In this document: one piece after another, positions 1-9,348 of the stretch | How the letters are laid out: the number at the start of each line of letters is the position of its first letter | Position numbering within the stretch: the first letter of the stretch is position 1 | NCBI GenBank assembly: GCA_900617975.1 | Contig: UZAE01001115.1 | Span: forward strand, 1-15,119 | Source of the DNA: Rodentolepis nana | Taxonomy: Eukaryota > Platyhelminthes > Cestoda > Cyclophyllidea > Hymenolepididae | Direction of reading: 5' to 3' | DNA: 15,119 nt | Made by a program: the position numbers and the translations under genes | Notes under the pieces: model-generated | What the model was told of the DNA's origin: nothing | The model's database searches: none | What the model saw: only the letters and a program-made list of their open reading frames with translations

Positions 1-317
1 GTGTGCGATAGACTTACCTCCACGTGGTGCATCCTGGGCAACGTATAATCATGCGGCAAAAAAAGTCTGTAAACCGGCAGTTGACTTCTGAGTTCAAGCT
101 ATCATGACCCCACTGTATGTCATATTCGACCACTTCCACAGTACTCACCTCACCTTTCATCTACCTTTGTGTCTGTCTCCTTTACAGCTTTGAAACACTC
201 TTCTATTCCCCCCCCCCTCGACTTTTTTTCAATTTGATGTTCCTTCCCCTCTGTGAAGCCTGAAGTCAACTAAAGGGTTAATGATAACTATCATAAAGCC
301 CGCCATTTGATATAAAT
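1..317 (+). mobile_element. SINE-like element, copy 1 (sense, cut by window edge)
   Basis: This is the first of six related copies. In sense orientation the family starts GGGGTGTGCGATAG, passes through ACTTACCTCCACGTGG near the 5' end and a run of C near position 210, and ends GCCATTTGATATAAAT. The copy lacks only the first few bases because the window starts inside it, so its upstream target-site duplication cannot be seen. CCACGTGG is at 20-27. The reverse strand here reads GGAG|GTAAGT, a consensus 5' splice site. No open frame spans the copy. It is probably a retroposed non-autonomous element (SINE-like). I do not recognise a named family, and I see no convincing tRNA-type A and B boxes. 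Confidence 0.85.
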
Positions 318-2010
318 TAAGTTTCTAAACTAAGGTTCTAACACGTAAATGCCCATATATTAGCATCTATCCAACCCATTTTGTAGCTACTTCAAAGTTG
401 AGCAATTCTATGAAAGTGTGATTTAAAGTAAGTCCAACATACTGGCAGTCATTGCCTAAGTGGTTCATTAATAAGTGCATAAGTTATAAAATATTTATAA
501 GCATTTAGTAATCCTGTAATGAAAACCAGGCAATGATTAGACCAAATTTAATGAAGGATATGAGACTCCTTGTTTCGATGTTATTCTGTCTGTCTATTTG
601 GCTAAAAGTTAAAATAACTACTTCACCGTGACTTTAGCCCTTAAAGGCAATTTCTATTTCACTCAGTCCTTCAAAATCAAAATCGGTTAATATAATCAAT
701 TTCTCCAGGACTTTATAAAGATCTACTATGCTCGCTAAGCTTGAAAAATCTGCTCCTCCCGTAAAAAGAGTCAGTAAAATTTTTCTATACGCGACAACAT
801 TAGCAATTGGATACTCATTTCGCTTTATGTCTAGTGTGGTTTAACTATGGCTCTCATGCTCATCAAAGTTATCAAAATGTTTGAAAACAAATCGTGTTTC
901 TGCTACCCAAACGGAAGTAAAATATTCATTTCCGAAAAATTACTATAAGCACTGGTTGATCCAATCAGAATTGAGCTCTGTTGTTGACCTTGTAAACTGT
1001 TAGCTAAGCGTTGCAGGAACACGCCTATTTTTAAATCCAGCTAATCTTAGATTGCATAAACCGCAAAAGAGCCTTTATCTCAATGATTCATCTTATTCCT
1101 TGATCGCTTTTTATAGCATTAATTTTAATCACACGTATTATAGTGTATTGCTTCATAGACAAGTTTTATTCAGATTACATTTTTATTGCCGTAGAACCCT
1201 GGTAACTAGATAAACCGAAGTCTTGTCTATTTGACCTAGTTTTCAAGACAAAAAAGCAGTTTTGGTCCTAAATTCAGAACAATGCAGAACTCGTAAGCCG
1301 TGCCTACGCGCAGCCTGCGTTACGTTGAAATAATCAATTGCGGTTAGTCATTGTTTGACATAAGGAATCTTAAGTATTAAATCAAACAAAATGAACTTCC
1401 GCAGAGCGCTCGAATTTCTAGTAAGTTACAACCAATTCCTTCAATTTTTCGTTCCACAGAACAGCCTTAATTTCGAAAAGATCGAAAAATAGTTTATATC
1501 CAGAAGTCGTTTCGAATGGTGTACAATTTTCTTTTGGCTTAAACAAAGTCAAAAAACAGCTCGAAGTAAATATCTAGAGAATCTATAACATACTGTATGC
1601 CTAGCCCACATAAAACAGTCGTAAAAATTAATAAAAATGGAGTAAAAATATATTACGTCCCCCCTCCCCAACGGTCGCATTACCTGAAAATGCCATTAAA
1701 AGCACACCGGATTGAATAAAAACTTGAGAACTACGTGAAATTCAACAATTTGGTCAAGCTTTCAGTGAACTATCGGTGAAATTGCTACCAGCGTCTTGCT
1801 CTTTATTTAAATATATTAATCCTAATATTGTTCGATTTCAGTATCCAGGACACGCGCCACAGGATAGCTATTTCTATACTTGCTATTGATTCAAAGGATT
1901 AATCATTGCGATGCTTAATATAAATTTTAGCATTTACGTGATTAAAATCTATATTGAGGAAGTTAGAAAATTATGAAAAAATCAAAATGTACGAGAGCCA
2001 CTAGGAGTCT
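318..2010. other. AT-rich intergenic DNA, no gene seen
   Basis: I find no open frame above chance length, no tRNA or rRNA-like sequence, and no copy of the interspersed element. A short pyrimidine block (CCCCCCTCCCC-like) occurs near 1660. The stretch may hold distal regulatory sequence of the CpG-rich island that follows, but nothing specific can be supported. Confidence 0.5.
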
Positions 2011-2206
2011 TATGATTGGCTGACTCACAACGACCACTCGCAGTAGTATGCTACACTAACCACCAATAGGACGCTCCATAACAGCGAATCTGTGTTTCAT
2101 TGGCTTACGTCAGCTGATTGACGAACGGCGTGCGCGCTCCGAAGTATATTACGCCAGCGGTGCCTTTGCGTGCGTTTGTTCGTACGGACGTTCTCTTCCT
2201 TTTTCC
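2011..2206 (+). promoter_or_regulatory. CpG-rich promoter candidate upstream of mir-125
   Basis: This block stands out from its AT-rich surroundings by a dense cluster of CpG dinucleotides (about 14 between 2105 and 2190). Core motifs seen are ATTGG at 2015-2019, CCAAT at 2063-2067 and ATTGG at 2099-2103 (three CCAAT boxes). There is also TGACTCA (AP-1-type) at 2021-2027, TTACGTCA (CRE/ATF-like) at 2105-2112, CAGCTG at 2111-2116, and a TATA-like TATATT at 2145-2150. A pyrimidine tract at 2191-2206 would lie near or just after the transcription start. The motif order and the pre-microRNA 150 bp downstream suggest the promoter of the mir-125 primary transcript. It could instead belong to an unseen gene that starts here. 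The motifs are seen; promoter activity is inferred. Confidence 0.55.
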
Positions 2207-2257
2207 TGTAACAAACGGCGACCACTTATCTATATGTATGGATATTTTACATTCCAG
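2180..2257 (+). other. Candidate non-coding first exon with 5' splice site
   Basis: A pyrimidine-rich run (2191-2206), like the 5' terminal oligopyrimidine starts of some highly expressed transcripts, is followed by sequence ending in CCAG|GTAAAT, a good 5' splice site with the exon ending at 2257. No convincing open frame is present, so this would be an untranslated first exon. If real, pre-mir-125 lies about 100 bp into the first intron. The start at about 2180 is a guess from the TATA-like motif at 2145; only the splice-site end is defined by sequence. Confidence 0.35.
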
Positions 2258-2356
2258 GTAAATATGAAATGTACCTTCTATGCGGGTTCAGATTTTAGCT
2301 TGCTATGCGTTTCATTTTTGCAGTAATTAAATTTTTATTTGCTTTTTCGAGCGGTT

Positions 2357-2444
2357 CCTCCATGTCCCTGAGACCATAGAGTTGTCCAGATTTTGGCGGA
2401 ACCACATTACTAATGTGGCAACTCTATTGTCCCGGGTTATGAGG
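2357..2444 (+). ncRNA. mir-125: mir-125 (lin-4 family) microRNA precursor
   Basis: This is a hairpin precursor of the conserved lin-4/mir-125 family, whose mature product represses target mRNAs through its seed and acts in developmental timing in other animals. The 5' arm begins with TCCCTGAGACC, including the invariant seed CCCTGAG. The helix is clear. ATAGAGTTG (2376-2384) pairs perfectly with CAACTCTAT (2419-2427). The seed region pairs with GTCCCGGG (2429-2436) through mismatches and a wobble, and CCTC-CAT (2357-2363) pairs with ATGAGG (2439-2444) around one bulged C. The loop side carries its own 7-bp stem, 2402-2408 with 2412-2418. The 34-base terminal region is larger than typical. Compared with the cestode mature sequence as I recall it, there is one difference, A instead of C at mature position 12. 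I see no let-7 or mir-100 partner nearby. Confidence 0.93.
2365..2386 (+). ncRNA. mir-125: Predicted mature miR-125-5p
   Basis: The 22-base 5' arm begins at the conserved first T of the family. The seed is 2366-2372. The 3' half ends TAGAGTTGTC, unlike the TAACTTGTGA ending of most bilaterians and like the tapeworm form from memory. The exact 3' end is predicted by family length only. The opposite arm (star strand) would lie at about 2419-2439. Confidence 0.88.
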
Positions 2445-2487
2445 TCTTGCCAAACTCCGTTTGCTTAAAGCTTATGTTCAGTGATAT

Positions 2488-2512
2488 CTTGGTCTTAATT
2501 TAACATCGATCA
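2488..2512 (+). repeat. Imperfect direct repeat, unit 1
   Basis: The unit starts CTTGGTCTTAA, continues with a TTAA block and ends GATCA. About 21 of 25 bases match the second unit 312 bp downstream. The flanks do not align, so this is a short shared motif rather than a segmental duplication. Its function is unknown. Confidence 0.4.
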
Positions 2513-2799
2513 ATACTTACGTGTATGTAAATTTGTTGCCTGATCTCTTTAAAAGAGAATTCTTTTTTATTCTAATTGACTCCTACAATTTTGAGCCGGT
2601 ACTAGATAAATCTTCAGGACTATCAAAAGGACCTTTCTCGCAGTCGTTTCCGGCAAAATCGTAGGCGTTTTATAGCTTTTTGCCTAGTCTTGATTTCAGA
2701 GCCATTGTTTAGCATTTCAGCCGAAGCGATCAAGCGTCGCTTATGTTTTCGCGATGTATTGGCGTAATCGAACTTTTCTATTTTTAACGTGCCCGCATG

Positions 2800-2824
2800 C
2801 TTGGTCTTAAATTAAAGTTGATCA
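2800..2824 (+). repeat. Imperfect direct repeat, unit 2
   Basis: This is the partner of the unit at 2488-2512, sharing CTTGGTCTTAA, TTAA and GATCA in the same order and spacing. Both lie within 400 bp downstream of pre-mir-125. A chance match is possible in AT-rich DNA, although the 11-base core contains several G and C. Confidence 0.4.
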
Positions 2825-3608
2825 GGCGTCCCAGCTTTTTTTTCTCGCTTGACTAGCTGATGAAGGCCAAGCTTTTGTTTGCGTCACTACTCTCTCTTTT
2901 GATAATTATCTGACTTGAACACAAATGTACCTACTTTGTATGGTTCGCCATGTTTCTTATTCAAATACTCTGTGAATGGTGAGTCTATTTGCCTTGATTT
3001 TTTATTTAATTGACTGCTCCTTTATTTAGAAATTTTATATGGAGATGATTAGTCGCCACATAGGTGCCTATTAATTTCAGCTAAAATCGTTCAACAATCA
3101 AGTCAAATTTGCGATCTACCACTGAACTTCTAATTTACAGCATTATAGAGAACAAGGAATATTTAGATAATTTATTAGTTGGTGTAGTGAGTGGATTTAA
3201 ATTGACCTAATACTATTTTTTTCAACTCTGACAGCTATGAGTTTCTCAACTTGGTTCTAGTCACTATTTTGCTCGAAGCAGATTTTTTTATTTAGTGGAG
3301 AAACAGATACAGGATAGCAGTTACAGGCTTTTCCGGCCTTTTAGGAGCCAATAGTAACTAAAGGAAGATATTTTATAGGCTCCTATTAGGTAAATATTGT
3401 AAGATGTTATAGAAATTTCGGACATGCCTAAAAGACAGGCGAAATACAGTTTTCACCAGCTATTCGTCATAGTGTCGTAATGAAGAACCACTTTGTAGAT
3501 TGGATGCTTAGCCTTCACCATCACTTTGTCTAATAAGACCCACAATTTCGCAGGTCTAATGGTAATTCGAATATTCTTTATAACTTTGGAGGTTTATCTT
3601 TAAATTAT

Positions 3609-3862
3609 TTATATCAAATGGCAGGCGTCAGGCTTCACAGAGGGGAAGAAACATCAAATTGAAAAAGTCGACAGGGGGGGGGACAGAAGAGTGTTTCAAA
3701 GATGTAAGAGACAAACACAAAGATAGAACAAAGGTTAGGTGAGTACTGTGAAAGTATTCGAATATGACATACAGTGGGGTGATGGTAGTTTGAAGTGAGA
3801 AGTCAACTGCCGATTATTAGACTTTTTTGCCGTATGAATATACGTTGCCCAGAGTGCACGTC
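3609..3862 (-). mobile_element. SINE-like element, copy 2 (antisense, deleted)
   Basis: In plus-strand order the copy starts with the tail-side sequence TTATATCAAATGGCAGGCG and runs to GTTGCCCAGAGTGCACGTCT. It is bounded by a perfect 14-bp direct repeat, TATCTTTAAATTAT, at 3595-3608 and 3863-3876, the expected target-site duplication. Two deletions set it apart. About 35 bp (the TTTTGATAG...GTTGACTT block) are missing near the tail, and about 13 bp covering CCACGTGG and the antisense splice donor are missing near the 5' end. It also ends earlier than full copies at the sense 5' end, as expected for 5' truncation during target-primed insertion. Confidence 0.9.
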
Positions 3863-3876
3863 TATCTTTAAATTAT

Positions 3877-5022
3877 AGAGCATTCAAAACTTGCTACGAA
3901 CCTCTTGTATTTTCAATTATCTGAATTTTTACAAGCCAGCTTGATTAGATAATTCAATAAAACCAAATTACGTTCATAGTAAATACTAATAGTATTGTTG
4001 ATTAGCAATTTTTAGGAGTGCTTTGTCACCAGTTCTTGAATTGATACTAAGTTCCATTTACCAAAATTTATTTTTTCATTGACGTGTTTGATTGTCCTTC
4101 ACACAGACAACAGTCACAATAAAGCTTGCTGTGAGATTCGCTAGGGCAAATAAGTGCTCTCGGTTCATTATTCAAGAAAATTCTGAAGTTTGAGAACTCA
4201 TTTTTAGCCCATTTACCAATTTCAAAGTGCATTTTCAATGGCGCAGTTTAACGAAGGTGTCTCATATAGATACACATGGTGGGATAATTGAATAAAGGAT
4301 ACCTAATTTACACATATTCGCTTATCTACTTTAAAGAGAGTAAACATGTCATTTTGGTAGTATTTGTCATAGCTCCTAACGTTTGAGTACTTTCTGGAGT
4401 AGGGTTTTTTATAGGCTTGCGCGCTTAGAAGGCATAATTCCTTTCTAAACTAGCACGAGGGAGGACTTTATTTTCTTAATCTTCTTGAACCACTAAAATA
4501 CCTTTCAAAAATGCATTAGGAAAAAATGTGCTCAAGAGCACCTTCATTGAGTACAGCTAACTGGCTAGAGAAAAAGCAACTTAAGTCGAGATATGTTAAA
4601 TTAGATAATGCTCAAGAGGGTTTCATTGTATTCGCACATGCCTGTCCGTTGGGGAAAAATTAAATTCTCCAAAATTTTTCCATTAGCTCCTACTGCGAGG
4701 ACATGAACGTTTTACGCGTATATGAAGGCTGAAAAAATTAGTGAGTAAATAAATGAATCGATTTAATAAAATTAATCCACTTATCGACCAATAAAGTGCG
4801 TACGTGAGATATCCGCTAGTATGGTGTGCGAAAACAAAGTTTCCAAGGGATTATTGTTGCTCTTTGTTCCTAAGAGTTGCTTGACCGTAGGGCATTTGGC
4901 ACCTTACGCTTAAAATATTGTAACGTTTATACGAGTTCACGAACGGTGTAACTCCGATGTACAAAACTTAATTCAGTTGAGATTCTAAGAAAGATTTTTT
5001 GTTTTATTATTGCAAACTATAG
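3877..5022. other. AT-rich DNA, no gene seen
   Basis: No open frame, RNA gene or repeat that I can support. The stretch ends in a T-rich tract followed by an AG at 5021-5022 that could act as a 3' splice site for the weak open frame at 5048-5302. Confidence 0.4.
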
Positions 5023-5047
5023 GCCAAAACAAAAGGCACATAGAGTG

Positions 5048-5302
5048 ATGTGGTATGATCACCTACTCAGTACTATCACCTGGTTAATAACATTGAACTT
5101 CACAAACGTCAACCTAATTGGAAATAAATGTCATCAGTTCAATTCGCGAACTTTGAATTTTGGAACAAGACAAAATGTATTAGGGGATAAAAAATGGAAT
5201 CTTCAAAATTTATCCTCTTCTACTCTATCTCCTGTTTACTTCATTATTGCCTTTTTAACTGTCATCAGTATTAAGATGATTCGCTATCACTGTTATAAGT
5301 GA
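5048..5302 (+). CDS. Weak candidate: small membrane protein or terminal exon
   Basis: An 84-codon frame from ATG at 5048 to TGA at 5300-5302. The predicted product has a hydrophobic N-terminal stretch (residues about 5-20, HLLSTITWLI and following) and a hydrophobic C-terminal segment (residues about 60-78, PVYFIIAFLTVIS) followed by a short basic tail, which could be a tail anchor. A T-rich tract and AG at 5021-5022 precede it, and the frame is open from that point, so it could be a last exon. No family is recognised. I estimate about one stop every 14 codons by chance at this A+T content, so a few open frames of this length are expected in 15 kb by accident, and AT-rich random frames tend to look hydrophobic. 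Treat it as doubtful. Confidence 0.15.
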   Translation: MWYDHLLSTITWLITLNFTNVNLIGNKCHQFNSRTLNFGTRQNVLGDKKWNLQNLSSSTLSPVYFIIAFLTVISIKMIRYHCYK

Positions 5303-6790
5303 TAGTGGATAGTAATTTTATCCAGCCAAATTACTGGCGAATATAATCTGTTCATTCAGCTAACAACCGACCGGAATATTGAGCCAGTGATTAAGGAATT
5401 TATTAAAGAGGAACAATTACAAATTAGGTGATGGAGAAAGAGGACAGGGCGAAAGATGATGTGTGGATGAAAATTAAGCATCTGCGCCACTGGCCTTGTG
5501 TAATCGACGTGGCAAAATCTGAATTATCGCGAATCAAGAGAGTACAAATCATAGATCAATATTCGCCAAATAAAACGATCGGAAATAGTTTGTGAAATGT
5601 AAAAATATAATCGAGCTTTTATATCAAAACAAATTAAATTACTATTGCTCAAAAATGTTTTCCTCAATCTCTGCTTCTTGCATAATAGTGATTAGTGAGG
5701 TCAGGGACTAGCGATCGCTGACATCATTCAGTCATTTTACTACCTTGGATTGGAATATATTTTTACAATTTTTCAGTAGATAAAAATTTTAAGTATTCAA
5801 TAAAAGGGGCCCAGTGTTGAATGATGCGCGATCTATCGGATATTCTGCCGTAATTCGTCTAAATGTATGGTATTGTGGCCAAAAATGAGATATTTCACAG
5901 GCATATAAATAAGTCATTAACGTACTCTCATTAGGTTTGTTAAATGCCCTTTTTATTATGCGTTGCAGAAGAACATTCCCGCGCATTGTTGCTATCATAT
6001 TTAAAACCTCCGACCACGGTATTATTTTTCTAAACTTTCCTCAAATTGTATGGCAACGTCGAACTTCACAGCAAATTAATTTTCATTTTCGTTATTATTT
6101 TCATTTATTAAAAGAGCATGACTCTTTGGATTTGTACGTTTCATTAAACTGAATATTTGGACAATATTACCGAAATCTGAAATATTTTACTAGTAAACTC
6201 CTACCTTTGCACTTAAAAAACACAAATGTAGGTAGCAAGTTTAGAGCACCTGGACATTATTGATTTTCGGTTGAACCTGCAATGAACCTGCCCAACATTA
6301 TATTCTTACTTTGTAATATGTTTGGCACTGCATACCATTTTCAAGCCCTTTGAGTTCCTTCTGAACAAATGCAACAGTTAAAAGAAAAATTACAAATTTA
6401 CTAAAAGATAAACGTGGGGTACCTTGAACAGTACTAGGTTTTTTATTTAAAAAGGATTCTGTCTAAGTGCGTGCCTGAAAGTAAAATGAATTTTTAGAAG
6501 AGTAATGTTTTGATATGGAGAAATTGAAGTTGTAAAGTAAATGTTTTCGAGGACTCTTCCACCAAATCCCTATATTTCAACAGTTCTACGTGTCCAAATT
6601 TCTTCTTATAAACAGGCTTGACTTGTGAAAGGCACGCTTTTTAAATACGACCTTCAAAATTAGCTAATGAAAGCGATCTTAAGTTTCAAGCCGTATTTTT
6701 TTAAGAAAAAAGCCACTAATCATAATTTGTGGATATTTAAGAATTTAAAGTTATTTTCAAACCAAAACTCCTAAATGTTTTCTCCTTTTA

Positions 6791-6792
<2 letters not shown>
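5303..6792. other. AT-rich DNA, no gene seen
   Basis: Overlapping short open frames on both strands near 5789-6152 have no recognisable domain and are of chance length. No copy of the interspersed element and no RNA gene is visible. Confidence 0.4.

Positions 6793-6852
<60 letters not shown>
6793..6852. repeat. (TA)30 microsatellite
   Basis: An uninterrupted run of 30 TA dinucleotides. Perfect, self-complementary runs of this length usually vary in length between individuals and can form cruciform or slipped structures. An open frame on the reverse strand that reads through it as alternating Tyr-Ile is an artefact of the repeat. Confidence 0.98.
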
Positions 6853-6856
<4 letters not shown>

Positions 6857-8552
6857 CATGAAAAGCTGACTGATATCTTTAATGTAATTTTGAATTATCT
6901 CGTAAAACTTTCGAAATTGGTCGATAATGTACGCTAGACGACAAACAGGTTGATTTGTTTGGAAATGAATAGCAAAATATTTCTTAATTAAGCTCAGACA
7001 TGCCATTGTGTGTTCACTTACGCTACACAGGAGTCATATGTTGAGTCATAGGGCTGGTTTACGAAGTAGGAGGTTGTCCAATTTCGCGTTTATGTAAAAA
7101 CCGCCACCTTCCAATCACACAGGACGGCCCAGACAACTGAGGAAAGTTGCGCAAAATTCGTTTGGCCTTGGGATGCAAGTCTTTGAGGTAAACAGTTATT
7201 TCTTAACTCTTCTTCTTTTATACTGAACGCATTTACTGTCTGATTGTAATATCGCAAGATTTAGCCATATGTAACGAGAGTAATCATTCCAACTCTTGTT
7301 TAAATTCCTTTTGAAACGCAATCACAATTTAAAGATGGAACAATTTTCAATGAATAGATGTTATTATTAACCAGAGTAAAGTAAAAATTCTAAAATTTAA
7401 TTGTGGAATGAAATAAAAAATGCTTTATTGAAAGTTACGTACCCCTGTTGTAACTAAGACACGAATGATTTCAAATTACCTCCCATTATTAAAAATATAT
7501 GCAAATAATTGCTGAGTTTTTGCGTCACTTTCTAATATCATCAAAATAGTTTCTGAAGGAGTTTATCTTAGGGCAAAATAGTGAGTCAATGTTAAAATGG
7601 CGATGATTAATTACAGCCTTTTTAATTTCGAATTTTAATAAATTTATTTAACAATATAGTTTGGTCCACTGCAAAGAACGCAGATAATATGAACCCTTTC
7701 ACCTGGGACAAATCGTTCAATTGTAAATAATTTATAAATTAAGATGGATTTAGATTTTTCAGGTCTAATTAAACCTCACGGAAGGACTAGAGTGTTAATT
7801 TAACTGGTGTTTGTTTTAATAAATCGTTCTTTATTTTGGTCAAGGTGATTCAAAACTAAATCTGTTTAGTACTCTTTTAAGGTTAGTTTTTAATGCTTGG
7901 AGTTAACAGCCACGTTAACACTCTTAAGACTCCATTTTGCAGTCTTCGCGCAGATGCCTGTGTAGGTCAAATGCTCAAGCTATTCGGAACATTACAGACA
8001 GATAACTTCTGAACAAGATATTTCTTACCTTATCAAGACGCTTCAGCTTCTTCTACAAACCCATGATTGAAAGTTCTAATCACCTGTTAAAGTTGTAGTA
8101 TTAATACACCCATCAAAGTTGAAATGCTTCACATGTACTCACTTAACTAATTGAAAAAAATGCCTTAGGTTTGAATAATTCGGGAATAATTTCTGAAATT
8201 TGGTTGCCATGGCTTAATCTTGGATAGACAGATTGGCAAATACAAAGTGTCCTACCCTAATTAGATTGAGATTGGCTTGCATAATAAGGAACAAAGATGA
8301 ATCAGAATGAGAGTTTGGGTGAATGTCAGACCACGGAGACGTTAAACGCGTCAAATAATTTAGTGCCTGCCTTTGTATCAATCACATCATGGCATGAGAA
8401 GGTGAATAGTGCATGTGCTATGCCATACTTTTTTAGGTAAATCCCACGCGGCATGATTTTGCAAAAAGTGACGTTGTTTACTCTTTTCACTTTCCTCCAA
8501 CTTCCAGCACACCAAACTAAGTAAATTTGCTTAAATTTTCAATCGGAGTCTC
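6853..8552. other. AT-rich DNA, no gene seen
   Basis: I see no open frame above chance, no recognisable RNA gene and no copy of the interspersed element in this stretch. Confidence 0.4.
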
Positions 8553-8640
8553 GCCAATAAAGGTGGACCTGAGGCTTCACACCCAAAGGAATGACTGAGA
8601 CAGAGTTAAAATGAATGTTTGGAGGGGTGGGGGGTGAAAG
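8553..8640 (-). mobile_element. Possible ancient, diverged relative of the SINE-like element
   Basis: On the plus strand a GCC...AAGGTGGAC block is followed by GAGGCTTCACAC, a GGAA block and a G-rich run (GGAGGGGTGGGGGG, 8621-8634). The order and spacing resemble the antisense view of the family, where GCCCTTTAGTTGACTTCAGG is followed by CTTCACAG, GGAACATC and a run of seven or more G. Similarity is patchy and no direct repeats bound it. It could be an old decayed copy or a chance likeness. Confidence 0.3.
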
Positions 8641-8976
8641 GTAACATAGTTGTGTTTCTGAATTTGGTAAAGATTTCATCCAACGCAATCAAAATACTCG
8701 TTCTATAAAGGAAGATTATTTACGTTGACTCCATGTTAATTCATTCCAATATGACAAGGCTGACTAGTCTCCAGAAACGCGTTTTTCTGACTGTAGAGTG
8801 CTATTAAAATTACATAAAGATATGAAAGCCCTACAATTCTCCACTTAACATAAGTGCTATTCGGTGATGAGTTATGAAAGGTAAAGTTAAAGAAGACGTC
8901 TTGATGAGTTCAAATGCCATTTTCAAAATGCCCAAATTCACTTCCACCCTCCTTAACCGTTAGAAATTCAACATTT

Positions 8977-9333
8977 ATTTATTTATTTCAAATGGCTGGC
9001 GTTTTGACAGTATCATTAGCCCTTTAGCTGACTTCGGGGCTTCACAGAGAGAAGGAGGAACATCAAGGTGACAAAAAATTAAGTGGTGCATAGAATAATG
9101 ATTGACAGATGTAAAAGAGACAGATAGAAAGGCATAGAACAAGCAAGATGAGTACTGTGGAAGGGGTCGAATATGACAAATAGTCGGGTCATAGTAGGTT
9201 GAAGTCAGAAGTGCCGATTAAAAGACTTTTTTGTCGTATGCGCATACGTTGCCCAGGGTGCACCACGTGGAGGTAAGTCTAAATATACGTTGCCCAGGGT
9301 GCACCACGTGGAGGTAAGTCTATTGTGCGCCCC
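8977..9333 (-). mobile_element. SINE-like element, copy 3 (antisense, 5' duplication)
   Basis: In plus-strand order it starts with ATTTATTTATTT, an expanded (AAAT)n tail as read on the sense strand, then CAAATGGCTGGCG, and ends GTGCGCCCC. It is bounded by a 15-bp direct repeat, AGAAATTCAACATTT at 8962-8976 and AGAGATTCAACATTT at 9334-9348, with one mismatch. Full length plus 41 bp, because the sense 5' end is tandemly duplicated (9244-9322). That duplication gives two CACGTG E-boxes and two GGAG|GTAAGT donors on the plus strand. Confidence 0.93.
9244..9322 (+). repeat. 41-bp tandem duplication inside SINE copy 3
   Basis: Two identical 38-base units (9244-9281 and 9285-9322), starting ATACGTTGCCCAGG and ending GGTAAGTCTA, are separated by three bases. 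Each contains CACGTG and a consensus 5' splice site. Identity between the units suggests a recent event compared with the divergence between element copies. Confidence 0.95.
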
Positions 9334-9348
9334 AGAGATTCAACATTT

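Larger units (their letters stand above)
2445..3594. other. Region downstream of mir-125, no gene seen
   Basis: No protein-coding frame or second recognisable microRNA was found here. Small structures seen are a 25-bp imperfect direct repeat (2488-2512 and 2800-2824), a 6-bp hairpin AAGCGA/TCGCTT at 2724-2742, and an 8-bp inverted repeat TAGGAGCC (3342-3349) with GGCTCCTA (3378-3385). The region is probably intron or flank of the mir-125 transcript. Confidence 0.45.

Noticed and set aside
1..317. Reading the repeat copies as solo LTRs because they begin TG and contain CA near the other end
   Set aside because: Shared sequence continues beyond the CA to ATAAAT, and the flanking duplications are 14-15 bp, not the 4-6 bp usual for LTR elements.
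2857..2863. CTGATGA, the conserved core of hammerhead ribozymes, which occur in some flatworm SINE-like elements
   Set aside because: No following GAAA core or flanking stems with the right order. The interspersed element itself has only CTAATGA, which breaks the conserved core.
5306..5431. 40-codon open stretch in the same frame as, and two stop codons after, the frame ending at 5302
   Set aside because: Protein-like in look, but too short to differ from chance, and no stop-codon readthrough or splice signal supports joining.
6330..6355. TTTGGCACTGCATACC, similar to the start of mir-96/mir-182 family microRNAs; a similar TTTTGGCACTG lies near 13605
   Set aside because: No complementary arm forms a hairpin on either side, and the match covers only about ten bases.
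6788..7006. 72-codon reverse-strand open frame
   Set aside because: A third of it is Tyr-Ile alternation produced by the TA microsatellite.
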